DNA of 64,000 bases from NCBI GenBank assembly GCA_030704615.1, contig CM060731.1, positions 31,496,001 through 31,560,000 on the forward strand. The letters run 5' to 3'. Both the position numbers and the translations under genes were made by a program. A model generated the notes under the pieces. That model was not told the DNA's origin. It made no database searches and saw only the letters and a program-made list of their open reading frames with translations. Source of the DNA: Takakia lepidozioides. Its lineage: Eukaryota; Streptophyta; Takakiopsida; Takakiales; Takakiaceae. Positions within the stretch are counted from its first letter, which is position 1. Each line of letters opens with the position of its first letter. Positions 11,770 to 23,680 of this stretch are shown piece after piece.

Positions 11770-12230
11770 CTACTTGCTACAAATCCACCAAGCCATAGCA
11801 CACCCAAATTGGAGAAATTGGCATGAAGATAGGGCACAACTGAAATGAATGTGACTCGGTCTGGCTTCACCCCCTGCTGATGTGCATTTGCTCACAGGTC
11901 TCCAAAGCCTCCATCCCCCATATCCATGTTGTGCATGTCCTGCAATCATAACACTCCAGAACACCACATCTCGTTTGTCCGTCAAACACTTCATTTGCAT
12001 CCAGAGTGCTCCCACATTTGGCATACATATCAACAAGGGTATTGTTCAGAATGACATCTGGTACTATTCCAGCCTTGACGATGTCACCATGGACCTCTTT
12101 TCCCTTCATGAATATATAAATGGTTGAGCCCTAGAATACAACTTCCTGGCAATGGTGCTCCTAAAGAACTGGCAACAGAAGACCCAAGCCTCGAGCGACC
12201 TACTGCAGCAAAAGCATGAGAAATGAAGAG
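11770..12230 (-). pseudogene. Pentatricopeptide-repeat (PPR) pseudogene fragment
   Basis: On the minus strand, the frame at 12109-11867 gives GKEVHGDIVKAG, then NNTLVDMYAKCG. These are hallmark PLS-class PPR sequences of land-plant organellar RNA-processing proteins. A second frame (12036-11770) continues with a VVFWSVMIAGHAQHG stretch, so there is at least one frameshift. Only about three repeats remain, with no DYW or E domain visible. Upstream, a decayed GSSVASSLGAPLPGSCILG-like reading continues to about 12230. It is a relic. Confidence 0.75.
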
Positions 12231-12539
12231 GGCGGGAGCGAGATTGATGGAGAGTTGGAGAGCTTGGGCGTGGACTAAGGAGAAGCAGACAATGTGAAAG
12301 ACAGAGGGGGAAGAGAGGAGGGTGGAGAGGATGATATTAAGGATCGTATGAAAAAGCTAGGAAGCTGTCGAGCTTCAACCCTCCCCGCATCGCTTAAACG
12401 CATGTGGTCTCCAAAGCTTCCATCTCGGACCCTAGCTATGCACCTGCAAATCATCCCACGACACAAAGAAAGAAAAACGACCAAGTCCAAGACTCATCGT
12501 TCAGCACACAACCCCGCAACCCTAAATCTATTTTGAAAA

Positions 12540-13190
12540 TTATTTTGAACTTTTATTGGATAGTACACTTTTTGTTACCCCAGTGGTTTGGGGCTCAAAT
12601 CTTGCTACGTCCTTTTTATATGTGGTACGGTATGAGAATTTCACTTTATTGTAATGAGTATAATGTTAATTTTTGTTATGAAGTGGTAGTAGAAATCAAT
12701 AAAGGCAGGCCAAAATGAGCTAATTAATATGAACAAATTTAAATTATGTAATGCATGTTTGGCCATATCCGGGTCATATGAAACCTGTTTGATGTAGTTT
12801 TTGGGGGGGGTAGCTTCAGGGCTTACAATGCTACCTACCTACACCTCATTTTTGGGCTCTTGCAAAAAGTCTATAGATTTTTCCAAAGTATATTAGATTA
12901 TCTATTTTTTAAATAAAAAAATAAATGGAAATACCACCTAGGAGCTACAACTCACAAATTATCAGGCTTATCTACTAGATGTGACATATAAAAATTTGAA
13001 TGAAATATAAAAAAACTATTTTCAAGCCTTATAGTGAGTTCAATTATTTGGAAATTTTGTATTTTTGGAACTGGCTTAATTTATTTTCATTCTAAAATTC
13101 ATTGTTGAAGTTTGGACATTGGAGAAAATGCAAATTTTGATGGTCTACGGGCACTCTCTACCTTATCAGATCAGCCCATACCTAGGTCAT
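12540..13190. other. Non-coding AT-rich sequence
   Basis: No gene or element terminus identified. It may hold the undetected left part of the CACTA-type element that ends at 14385. Confidence 0.4.
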
Positions 13191-14385
13191 TAGATAGTGC
13201 CACGGCTCTAAGTGGAGAAGAGTTGGCTATGTTGACTACCATATTTCAAGCTAGTTTTGTATGACCAAACATTGTTCCAGTTGAGGAACGTGCTTCAGAG
13301 AATGAATACTGTGATTCAGATTCAAAATAAAATTGATTGTTTCCTACAATGATTTGGACACTTGTATGTATTTTAAAGTCTGCCACAGGTGCACAAACCA
13401 CTTCAACATTTTCATGTATCACCACAAGAGTGGTACTAGTCAGTGAGGTGTCTTTAACCACAAACAGTCTACCACCGTCCAAGTGATACCAATCATTGCG
13501 GTGTCTTTAACCACTCACTATGTACCACTGTCCAAGTGGTATTAATCACTGAGGTGTCTTTAACCACATAACATTCTAGAATTAACATGAAAGACTTAAG
13601 ACCTGGCTATGTTGGCTACATGCATTTAAGCGGCATTTGTATAACCAACCGCTATTCCAGTTGAGGAAAGTGATTCACAGGGTGACGAATATGTTTCAGA
13701 TTCAGAATAAAGTTTATTGTTGGAACCATTTGTTCAATAGCATCATTCTACAATGGTCTGGACACTTGTCTGTTTTCCAAAGTCTGTCACAGGTGCACAA
13801 ACCACTTGAAGTTTTTCATGTATCACCACAAAAGTGGTATCAATCACTGTTGTGTAGGCAACCACTCATGAGTGACCACTAGAATAGTGGTTCCAATTAC
13901 TACAGTGTCTTTCACCACCCACTCTCCACCACTGTCAAAGTGGTAAAAATCAATGAGGTGTCTTTAACCACTCAAGATCAATGTGCATTGTCCCCGTCCA
14001 CGTGGAATATTATATTAATTAATTAAAATAGATTTCCAAATCATAAATCATAAATAAAATTTGAATTATTACACGTGGAGTAGCAAGTGGTTTCAACCAC
14101 TTCCCATCACCGAGGTGTCTATAACCACTCACAATGTACCACTGCACTCGTCCACATGGAATATTATATTTATTAATTAAAATATATTACCAAATAAAAA
14201 AATAACAATAAATTATTACACGTGGACTACTGAGTGGTTGAAACCACTTCCAACCACTGTCTGTGATGCCACCGTGGCATTTCATCGGGATTAACCACTG
14301 GCAAGTGGTTACTAGTGGTTTATAGAGTGGGAAAAGACAGTAGTGGTTAAAGGGCCAGTGGTTATTCCGCGTTTTTCTTCTAGTG
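13190..14385. mobile_element. CACTA-type non-autonomous element, right end identified
   Basis: The right terminus, read inward, is CACTAGAAGAAAAACGCGG (14385 leftwards), a plausible CACTA-type inverted repeat. The body is packed with ACCACT/AGTGGT words and repeated blocks such as GAGGTGTCTTTAACCAC (about 13450, 13550, 13960). Near 14000-14230 two related blocks share AATATTATATT and ACACGTGGA words. I could not find the matching left end, so the start is approximate. It joins a LINE fragment at 14389, which suggests insertion into the LINE. A second terminus of this type ends at 33285. Confidence 0.6.
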
Positions 14386-14388
14386 TAT

Positions 14389-15530
14389 ACGGTCAGGGTG
14401 ATGATGGTGAGAAGATGGGCGAGAGAGGTGGTTGCGGATGAGAAAGAGCGAGGTGAGGCTGTCTATGAAGATATAATGTGGAGGGGAGAATGATGACAGT
14501 TGGGTGAGTGCTTCAAATATTGCCATTAGTTCTGTACGAAGTATGGTAGGAGGATCAGGAAGTCTGTGAGCAGTGCCCTGATCGGTGGCAGCATGATATA
14601 CTCCATAACCAGCGTGGGAGCCGGTGAGAGAGCCGTCGGTGTAGTGGGAGTGGGACGAGGGAAATTGTGGGGGCATAGCTTGGCAGTATGATGGGAGGCC
14701 GGGGAGCGTAGGTTGGGCGGGGGAAGGGCGCGGTAGCGCCTTATTCCATGCCTTACTTAGGTTAACCCTAGGGAGTGGGCTGGATAGAATTGTGGGGGTA
14801 AGATGGGGGTAGATGGTGGGTTTTAGTTTGTGAGTGTGCTTTAGAACTTGATCTAGTAGAGCAGGGAAGGTGGCGGGTATGGTGGAGTGCGTGGTATGCT
14901 GGACATGGAGGAGGAGGGTGAAAGTGGGTTCTGTGCAACGGAGATATTTAGGGAGAGGTGGGGTGTGGGTGTATCGGAGTTGGTTAGGTTCGATGCGGCG
15001 AGAAGTGTTATGCCGGGTGGGAATTGTAGGAGGGGATGGGGATTGGTGGGTAGCTTTTGGTGAGTGAGTAGAAGGATCGTGACGTTTGACGGGGAGGAGT
15101 GTGTGGCCATGCGGGCCCATTGGAGGGCCTCATGCCTGAGGGGGCCTGAGGGGGGGTGGGCAAAGCCATTCCCTGCCCATGTGTGTTGGGTGGCGTGTCC
15201 GGTGGCACCGAAGATGCAGTCACAGGGGTGGGGGCTGGCAAAGGTTGTGAATCCCATCGGGCATGTAAGCGGACTGGAATAATATGAGTGAGTGAGTTGG
15301 AAAGTGGTAATGAGCAAAGAGAGGATGTCTAGGGGGATAGTACTGTGAGCAGAGGCTTGTGACAGTTTTAGAAAAGAGCGGGGTTTTTTGGGAGGGGTGT
15401 CTTGGAGGTAGCGGGAGACAAGCCAGCTAAATTTGGTAGCAAAGTCTTGGCGGGGTGGGTGGATTTGAGTGTCGCATGGGGAGGGAGTAGAGTATTTGGC
15501 CCAAAGCCATGCTGACATGGTTTTAGTCAT
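14389..15530 (-). mobile_element. LINE ORF2 fragment: post-RT linker and RNase H
   Basis: Two overlapping minus-strand frames (15530-14853 and 15120-14380) cover the linker after reverse transcriptase and an RNase H domain: HYTDGSLTGSHAGYGVY, then LRTELMAIFEALTQL and FIDSLTSLFLI, carrying the expected D, E and D positions. The downstream end is cut by the CACTA-type terminus at 14385. The linker contains GFTTFASPHPCDCIFGA and GNGFAHPP, a conserved-looking block of unknown role. At least one frameshift; a dead copy. Confidence 0.7.
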
Positions 15531-15577
15531 GGTTAACTAGAAGTAGGTAATTCTAGTTAACCATGACTAAAACCATG
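15516..15577. repeat. Perfect inverted repeat, 27-nt arms, 8-nt spacer
   Basis: The left arm 15516-15542 and right arm 15551-15577 are exact reverse complements around GTAGGTAA. The left arm overlaps the start of the LINE frame. The spacer and right arm recur at 28213-28246 in a different context, with only 11 nt of the left arm. It would fold into a strong hairpin. Confidence 0.9.
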
Positions 15578-16589
15578 ATAGTTGTCGTGCACCTAAGCAT
15601 CTTGGGTGCGTGCCTCAGAAATGGAAAACGCATCCGAGGCGGTTGCAGCTTTCGAAGGACGACCTCAAAAGCGGAAGAAGCGTTGATGGGGACATCAACC
15701 TTGGAGCGTGGGGGAGGAAATGCATGCTTAGCCCGGCTTAGCTAGCTTAGGAATCCGATTACAAAAACTTGTATTGTACAAAAATTTGTTATAAAGGAAA
15801 TGGGTTCCAAATGTTGTGCGTCCTATTTTGTTTGGAATGGTGATGCATGGTATGGTTGGCTAGTGTGTAGAATGCATGCTAGCTTATAAAAGTGGGAGAG
15901 GTAAATTGGGTTAATCGTGTGTTTGCGTAGTGCCGAAATCGGGTGACCCCCATCCAAGGGGCAAGGAAACTTGCGCCTTCTTTGGGAGTTCACGTGCTAG
16001 TGCGCACCTGGCGCGTGCGCGTACTATAACCGCGCTACCGAGGGGGTTGCCTTGTAGTGCGGGCTAACGCGGAAGCTACGTGCTTCCGTTCACGTACTAT
16101 AATCGTGTAGCCTCAGGACGAAGTCGTAGTGCGGCTTCGGCGTGTTCCCGTACCTCAGGCCAGCATTCCAAGGCGGATCCAATTGTAGTGATTGGGGCGC
16201 ACGGTTGGTTCAAGGTTATCTTCCTAGTCAAAGAGGGTTCCAGGTGAACCCTTGCTCAAGGTGATGCCAAAAGCGGCATCATGAGCGATCGCAAGCAATG
16301 TTTTTGCAGTAAGGCGATTCGATCCTCGGGGAGGATCGTTCCTTGGCCTTGAAGTAGGCCAAGAAGAGTGCACTGGGAGGAGCTGGAGAGGCTCCACCCT
16401 TGGCCGGGACTTGGAGGAAGTCGGCCGAACTAGCTAGTGGAGAGTAGAGTCAAGTGTGGGGTTTGGTTCTTTGCCATGGGACGCCATGGTACGGAAACAA
16501 ACTCTTTGTTGTGGGACGCCACAACTTGGATGTTCGTTTCTACAAAATGGACAAGTCGATGAGGACATCGACTCCCTGTTGGTAGGGGT
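15578..16589. other. Non-coding sequence 5' of the LTR-like block
   Basis: No gene recognised. The region 15900-16350 has repeated short words (for example CGTACTATAA..CGCG) and a GC-rich composition close to the adjacent LTR-like block, so it may be the upstream part of the gypsy LTR. No LTR boundary is evident. Confidence 0.35.
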
Positions 16590-17310
16590 GTGTATCGCGG
16601 CCCTTTGCCTTGAGGGCAGGGGGTCGGGACACATGAGGGGCTGCCCCTGTGGTGGGGGCAGCGATAGGTATGGGGGGGCTGAAGCACCCTTGAGTGCCCA
16701 AGGCACTCGAGTAGGCGGAGGCGCTCACTAGGTGGAGCCCCGCACACCGGGTTGCGGTGGGGGTGGCTCCACAAGGGGTGGTGGTAGCTTAGCGGGACTT
16801 AGTGGGGGTGGCATAGGACTCACCATGGGGGCGGAGACCTCGTGGTGGGAGTCGTGGGAAGTCTTGGGACTCATCACGGTCCATAGGGGCCGTGGTGAGC
16901 GGGCCAAGACTCACCGCGACTCATCACCGGGAGTCGAGGGTTTTCGTGGTGGTTCGCCATAAAATGGCATGGCTGGTTGTGAAACCCCCGCGGACAGCTA
17001 CAGAAGTATATATAGGGAGTAGTAACCCCGTGAACGGTGCAAGCCCGTTGGTGACCAAAAACTAGTGAGTAAGCGAGCGAGCCGGAAAGCGACCAAAGAG
17101 TGGGGAGCTGTTCCGGACTGCCATCTACCAAAGGGAATTCCACTAGTCCCAATTAGGTGGAGGGTTTAGTGGGAAGCGAAGGGGGGACCGTTATGTCCCG
17201 GTGAGCAGCCGAAGCTCCAAGTTGGCCCGGCGGCCAGGTTGGGAGTCAGGCGCGCGCATCAAAGCGAGTAACTATGACGTGAAGGGGAGCTTACGGAAGG
17301 GAGGTGCACG
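16590..17310 (+). mobile_element. LTR-like block, copy 2, probably 5' region of the gypsy element
   Basis: Matches copy 1 (8893-10352 without the CACTA insertion). It contains a TATA box at 17007-17014 followed by the conserved GAACGGTGCAAG and GTGACCAAAAACTAG words. It lies upstream of gag on the same strand, with a 2.4-kb leader between. No tRNA primer-binding site could be identified, so the assignment to this element is inference. Confidence 0.5.
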
Positions 17311-17319
17311 ACAGTGCGG

Positions 17320-18540
17320 AGTGTAGGGATTAGATTAGCACTTGTGTGTTGAAGAGCTTGGGAAGATAGCTCTTGTGTTGCAAGGTGTTGCATATATTAC
17401 AAAGGAAAATCCTTGTGGTGTTAGGGCTTTGAGAGATATTGCTTTGCCCTAAGGAGGTAGAGAGCTCAAAGATGGAGCTCTTGTAGATCACAAGGGTTGC
17501 AAGGAAAGATACTTGTGGTGTTACACCAAGGTGTTGGAGAGCTCAAGAAGGAGCTTGTTGCCACAAGATTTGCAAGGATTGCAATAGGGAAGTCTTGTGT
17601 GTGTGGAAGCATGGATTCTAGGGTTTGATAATCATTTCTATGCATTATGGAGTCAATGGTGTGTGCCATGGCTTGAGGAGAGCAACTAAAGGATTGTTAG
17701 TGCTCATTTCACTATCAATCTAGGGTTAAACAAGCTCAATTGTGGATGTTGTGGAAGAGAAGCCAAGGAGCTACATAGGCTTGGGCTTGAAGACAACAAG
17801 GGCAAGCACTTGGAGAGCATTAAGAAGCTCAAGAGGTTTGAAAGGAAGCATATGGGTGAAAATTCTATACATGATGATGTGAAACCAAGTCTAGAGCATT
17901 GAAGAGCTTGGAGCACATGTAGGAGATCATTGGAGGTGATCTTCATGAAGAAAAGAGATTGTGGGTCAAGGCATGCATAGCAACTTCAACCATACATTAG
18001 CATGTGACAAGACAAAGAAGGGGAAGGTGAAGCTCATGTATTCATTCCCTTTGGGCTTAAGTTTTGTGGTGGAAGGTTGATCAAGCAAGTGATGCTTATG
18101 TGGAGCATGCTTCCCAAGTGTGGCTTCCAACTTCAAGCTTGAGGAGAGCTAGAAGGTGAAAAGAGCAAGTTGATTCCCTTGTGCATGAGGTGATGCATGT
18201 GTGGAGCATGCTTTTGGCTTGAGCTTTGCAATTTCAAGCTTGAGAGGAGTGGCTCTTGAGCTAGCAAGTGAATGGAGCTTGAATGACCAAGGCTTGAGAG
18301 GAGATAAGGCTTGGTGGCTTGCCAAAGGAGGTACAAGCTTGATTTTGAGTTCCAATGAGAAATTGAGCTTGTTGCGTGGCCAATGCATTGCTAGTTGAGT
18401 TGGAGACAAACTTGAGTAGCTTAAGGTGAAGAAGATCAAGGGAATTTGCCTTGGTACCCCATAGAATTCATGGATGCTTGAGGGGATTAAGCATAGAGCC
18501 CCAAGGAGCACAAACCCTAGCTTGGTAAGGCTAAACCTCA
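17320..18540. other. Purine-rich non-coding leader
   Basis: Purine-rich and composed of recurring words such as AAGCTTGAG, GAGCTC and TTGCAAGG. Short frames only. It probably belongs to the untranslated leader of the gypsy element. Confidence 0.4.
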
Positions 18541-19065
18541 AGGAAATAGAGGGGGAAGTGGCTAAAGCTTAGGGGGAAATGGCTAAACCCAAGGGAAAAT
18601 GGCTAAACCCTAGGGGGAAATGAACTACTCTATGAGGGGGAAATGGCTATTCCAAGGGGAGAAATGGCTATTCCTAAGGAGAATACAAGGGGAATACAAG
18701 GGGAATACGTATAGGCCCAAGGGAATACTGGGGGAATACTATAGAATATTCTCAGGAATATTCCTAAGGAACCTATTGGGAACTTATTGGGAACTTGGGA
18801 ACGTATTGGGAACATGGTGACATAGGAAAAGCCCTTGGAGGACTGTTTGGAGGGCCATTGGGAGTCCTTGGGGGACTGTTTGGGGTCCTTGGAGAACCAT
18901 TTGGAGGACCATTGGGAGTCTTTGGAGGACTGTTTGGGGTCCTTGGAGGACCATTTGGAGGACCATTTAGAGTTCTTTGAAGGACTATTTGGGGTCCTTG
19001 GAGGCCAATATTTGGCGAGCTTGAGGAGTCTTTGGCGACTTGAGTGAGGGACTATTTGGGGTCCT
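18540..19065. repeat. Short tandem repeats in the gypsy leader
   Basis: At 18540-18670 the word GGGGGAAATGGCTA recurs several times. At 18685-18740 GGGGAATAC repeats. At 18835-19060 a 54-bp unit (built of about 18-bp sub-units with GGACTGTTTGGGGTCC and GGAGGACCATT) repeats; its landmarks lie at 18861/18915 and 18873/18927. Confidence 0.75.
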
Positions 19066-19782
19066 CGAGGGCTAAGTTTTGGCAGGCTCTTGGGGCCTTG
19101 GTATACTGTTTTGGAGTCCCATTGTGCAAGGATTAGGAGCCTTAGTGAGATTGTTTGAGAGACATATTCTTGAGGGCTCCTGGAGAGTTATTTGAGAGAC
19201 ACTTGAAAGGTAGTCTTGTCTATTATTCAAGCAAGAGAGTGTGGAGATAGGGTAGTGGGATGAGGGCATGCTGGGATTAGGAATTGCTTTAGTCTCTATT
19301 CCTTGTAGTCTTTTACCCTCTCTGTAGGCCAAAACCTTTCCGTAGGTAGAGGCAAGAGTCAGTCCGGGTTTGGGCTGGGGTGTCATTGCAAGAGCAACAC
19401 TGTGGAGTGTTTTTGGTGTTGGGGAGTTGCTGTCTTGATTCTCTTGTGTTTGGATCCCCTCCACATCTGCATGCTTAACTGTGCGCCATGTTAGCTTTGT
19501 ATGTGCGCTTGTTTTCATAGGAGGTTGGTCCGGATTTGATCACCGGTCAATCCTAGAGCGTGCTGTCGGTGGTGAGGCTGGGGTGATGACCAGTCAGACC
19601 ATCATTGTTTCTCTTATGGTGAGGCTGGGTTGATGACCAGCAGACCATAGGAGTGCTTGCGGTGGATGCAGATGCAGGTTTATGTTACGAACCTAGTAGT
19701 CTAAGCCATAAGCCGCAACAGGTTCTCTATCCGGTTACCTTGTGGAAAAGGGGATTAGAGATAGGTTTACAACAGGTTGTGA

Positions 19783-21397
19783 GTTTTCATCACGGAGGTG
19801 CCACCAGTTGCTGAGGAGAGTGCCGGTACAAGCACCAGCGATACTAGTGGGTATACAAGACGAGGTGTGCGGTTTAGGCCACCTTCACCTTCAGTGTTTT
19901 CTGAAGAAGGTTCAGACTCAAAGTTAGGAGGATTCTCGCCGAGGGTGCAAGTCATTTCCGTGCCATTGTTGTGGGATATGATGGAGGAACTGTATGGAGC
20001 TACCAAGGGGCCACGTCGGTACTCTGGAGCTATGGGCACCATCGAGCTTGATGATTTCATACAAGAATTTGATAGTTGGTGTGATTTGCAGCAGATGCGC
20101 AATCCACAACTGTTTACGCCTTTTATGGCGTGGAAGGGGCTGTTTCAGCACCTTGAGGGGCCGCCCATGGATGACTACCATGAGTTTAGGCAAGGACATG
20201 AGGTGGAGATTGAGGAATGGCGGGTGTATTGGTCACCTGACTATGTCTCCATCATTAGAGGCACAAGGGCAGTGGTGACACTGGCAGCTTCTGCAAGCAG
20301 CAGTGGGACGTCAAATGGAACAGGAGCTAGGAAGTCCACCCAAGCTCCTGCTGCAGCCAACACCCGTGCCTGCCTTTAACCCAGTTGTGGAGTTCTTCGA
20401 GGAGTTAAGGAGAAACTACCAGGGGATAAGGACGGAGAAATTGCGGAGCTTGCAAGAGTTCCAACAAAAGCCTACCGAGAGTTTAAGGGAGGCTTACACG
20501 CGCATGAGGCGATTGATAAATGTAACCCAAGGGGTGACGGAAGCTCAAGTAGTCCAATTTTGGTATGGGATATTGGACAAGGAGCTGAGGAGAAGGGTGC
20601 GGGATGCAACTCTCCTACAAGTGGCCCAACCCACCTTAACAAACGTGTTTTTGCTGGCAGAGTAGATAGAGCTCAATATGGTGGAGGAACGAGTGGTCAT
20701 GGTGGGGTTTGGTAAGGAGACACAACAAAGTGGGGCTCTTAGCCAACAACAACCACTACCCCAACGTGCTCAAGGCAACAAAGAGGCTCAGGCGAAGCCC
20801 AGGGAAGGATAGAGAGGATCTCAATTGCTGAGGTCACTTCCTTCATTCTCAGGCCAACAACAGTCAGAAGTGACATGTTGGGATTGTGGAGGACCCCATG
20901 TTAAGAGAGATTGCCCGGAGAGAGGCAAAGGGTCGGCACGGGCACAACCTACACAACCACAGTGTGGGCATTGTGGCAAGTATGGGCATGAAGAGACCCA
21001 TTGTTATGATGTGCATCCTGAGTTACGGCTAGACCAGATCCAAAGGAACAATGGTGGCCGAGGACGAGGCAATGTATTCCAGAGAGGTAGAAGAGGCAGA
21101 GGTCGTGGTGGAGGTCGTAACCAAAACCAAGGAGCACAGGGTCAAGATCAAGGTCATGACCAAGGCATGGTGGATAGGCTTGCCCAGCTAGAGCAACGTC
21201 TTGCTACCATGGCCACTACTCATGTTGTGCCTGCTACAAGGCCCGAGGTTCAAGCCCCACCTGCACAACCTCCTTTGCGTAGGGTAGACCAGATTGGTAT
21301 GGGCTTCATGTGTGGAGCCGTACTTGCAGGACCATTGCATGTGGACTCTGTAGCTGCTGTCACTCGAGCAGCAACACGTGCTCCTGAGCCAAGATGA
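19783..21397 (+). pseudogene. Ty3/gypsy gag: capsid-like domain and two zinc knuckles
   Basis: Gag of the gypsy element. The first part (19783-20270) has no ATG in frame; the upstream frame closes at the stop 19780-19782. A frameshift near 20270 leads into the retrotransposon-gag domain at about 20303-20665 (FFEELRRNYQG, LQEFQQKPTESLREAYTRMR, FWYGILDKELRRRVRD). In-frame stops follow at 20663-20665 and near 20808. Two CCHC knuckles are clear: CWDCGGPHVKRDC (about 20876) and CGHCGKYGHEETHC (about 20962). A Gly/Arg-rich tail follows (GRGNVFQRGRRGRGRGGG). Gag packages the element RNA. This copy is inactive. Confidence 0.8.
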
Positions 21398-22400
21398 GCG
21401 AATATGGATTTTGATCCACAAAGAGGGGAAGCAAGTCTGCAGACAAGGCTTCCACAGTCTTTCACATTGGCTGAGACAGTGCCAACTATGCCATCGATGA
21501 CACCCGCTCGCCCAAGTGTGTCAGAGGTAGAGCCACGAGTGCCATTGGGGAAAGTTGGTATGGCTTGGGAAATGCCAATGGGTGGTTCTGCAAAGCAAGG
21601 TGCAGCCAGTACATTGTTGGGGGCGGCTACGGCAATTTTCCAAGCTCCATTGTTTTCTACCACGACAATTGCAATGTCGGGGATGCGGCCAGTTGCAGTG
21701 TTTAGACTGGCAGTTGTACTCTGTGAGAGTGGTGATGCATCGGCACTATCTGCGGGGATAGCGGTTTAGGTGCAGTGCATGGATGCCCTGGATTCAAGGG
21801 TGAAGACAGCCACAGCTGCGCCATGACAAGCGGCAACTACAAGGTTGCAAGAGTTGCCAGCTAGACCAGCCATTAAGCGTAGTATGGTGACTCCTGGGGT
21901 AGTCCTGGTGGACAATCAGGATGGTGTGTTTCAGTTGGGTGGCCCAGCCGGGAGGAGGTATAGGCCACTGCAGGTCTTGTTGGACTCGGGAGCACAGCCA
22001 TTGATGTTGGGGAGAGCAGCAATTGTAGGCTTGGGTCTTACAGAGGCGGATTTGGAGCCTTGCCCTTTCCAAATTCAAACATCTTTGGGCGGTTCAGAGA
22101 AGGCACGAAGGATTACACGCCATGAGTTCTTCATTCGATTGTACCCAGATCATCCTACAGATGGCTCTGTCATGAGAGCTAAAGCCATTGTTATGGATGC
22201 GATGTCTTATGATGTGTTTGTTGGTGGGGCTGTGTTATACCCGATGGGCTTTACTTTGGACTTTTGGGAAGAAACGACATCCTACAGGCCGGAGTGGCAG
22301 TCAGGAAATTGCCGACGTGCACTGCTCCCGATGCGGTTTATTGGGAATGTAGCGGTGGATCATAGGAACATGATGCCGACATTGGCTGCATTCTCAGGGG
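21398..22400 (+). pseudogene. Ty3/gypsy aspartic protease region
   Basis: Same frame as the zinc knuckles, separated from them by an in-frame TGA at 21395-21397 and further stops near 21769 and 21826. The retropepsin-like active site LLDSGAQPLMLG is at about 21977-22012, with the catalytic Asp-Ser-Gly at 21983-21991. A second conserved block (MSYDVFVGGAVLYPMGFTL) follows near 22200-22255, where the family has its hydrophobic flap-to-C-terminal strand. The enzyme would cleave Gag-Pol. A frameshift at about 22395 separates it from the methyltransferase. Confidence 0.75.
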
Positions 22401-22410
22401 TGGTGAGCTC

Positions 22411-23680
22411 TTGGAGGGCAATAGCCATGCAGATGATAGGCCACCACCTGATGAGGACAAACAATTGGCATACAAGACTGATTTACTTCCTCATGTACCT
22501 GTTCATATTCCACTGTGGGGTACAGTTAGGAATTTGTATCGAGTAGCAGGCAAGTGTGTACACCAAGCATGGCGGGAGGCCTATCCATTGGTGAGTGAGG
22601 GGAGTTTAGTGACATCACCTAGACCTCCTCAGTTAGCTCCTTTGGATACAGTGCCCATTACCTGGCAACCACCTGACTCAGGGATTTGTTTGCTAGACCT
22701 GTTTGGAGGCATGAGCACTGGGCTTGCAGGAGTGTTGCAAACTGGGATTAAAGTATGAAAGTACTTGTATGGGGAGAAGGCTCGGCGTATTTCTATGCGC
22801 CACATTGCCTTGCTCACACACCAGTACCCTGAGTTGCTGCCTCTCTCAGCAATTCAAGGGTACCAAAAGGCCTTGCCAGCAGACATTATCATGTTGGGGG
22901 CGGATGATTTGGACCGGCATGGTGCCATTGACTTGGTGATAGCTGGATGACCTTGCCAATGACACTATCCCGTAGGTCATGGGAATGGCTTGCATGATGC
23001 ACGATCGCATTTGTTTTGGGAGATGTTGAGAGTGTTGCGTGACTTGCAGACGAGGCAAATGCAACCTCTAGCCTATATCTTGGAGAATGTTCCTCTTACG
23101 GGAGACTCTCGGGCCAGGGTTATGGCCAGTGTGCATCAAGTGCGGTCTTGGATTGGATCGGCGGTGTTATTGGAGTAGCAGCGGTGGGATCACAAGCGCA
23201 TCGACCTCGATTGTGGTGGACCAATCTTGCACCACCAGAACTGCTCAAGAGAGCATACGATTCCATTCAACGGCCACCCAATCTCAAAGTTGAGGGCATT
23301 TTGGACCAAGGGAGGCAACCACAGAGGGTGCGACATGATGACCTCCACCTCTAGCAGTAGTAAATTGAGTGGGGCAACCACATGCGGCCTTGCCTACGCT
23401 TATGAGCTTTCCCTCGTCTCATGCTTTTCGAGACAAAGGTCCTGGGTTGATTTGGGACAATGTGCTACAACAATTGGTGGAGCCCAATGCAGATGAGCGA
23501 GAGCAGACAATGGGATTTGCCACGAGCACTACAACTGTGCCAGCTCTGTCAGAGGCATCACGATGCCAGGTGTTGGATCATGCAATGGATCTCAATTGCT
23601 TGACATGGGTCATTGGTTTATGCATGGCTGAGCAACGGAGATTGCAAGCATTGGTGGCTATTTCTGTACTCCCATTTGGT
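22411..23680 (+). pseudogene. Cytosine-5 DNA methyltransferase domain within gypsy pol
   Basis: A C5-cytosine methyltransferase lies between protease and reverse transcriptase. Motif I is LDLFGGMSTGLAG (22692 on), followed by YLYGEKA for motif II and DLVIAG then PCQ for motif IV with the catalytic Cys (about 22930-22959). Motif VI is ILENVPL (about 23077), motif VIII AHRPRLWWTNL (about 23193), and a motif IX/X-like end reads ASRCQVLDHAMDLNCLTW (about 23560). The motif order is the standard one, not the rearranged DRM order. It transfers methyl from S-adenosylmethionine to cytosine. Breaks: stops at 22756, 22948 and 22960, a frameshift near 23170, stops at 23352-23361, then another frame to 23995. 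DNMT-bearing retrotransposons are known from charophytes and dinoflagellates. Confidence 0.85.

Noticed and set aside
14853-15530. GFAHPP block in the LINE linker as an N6-adenine methyltransferase (NPPY-like) motif
   Set aside because: The Asn and the aromatic residue are missing and no SAM-binding motif is visible.
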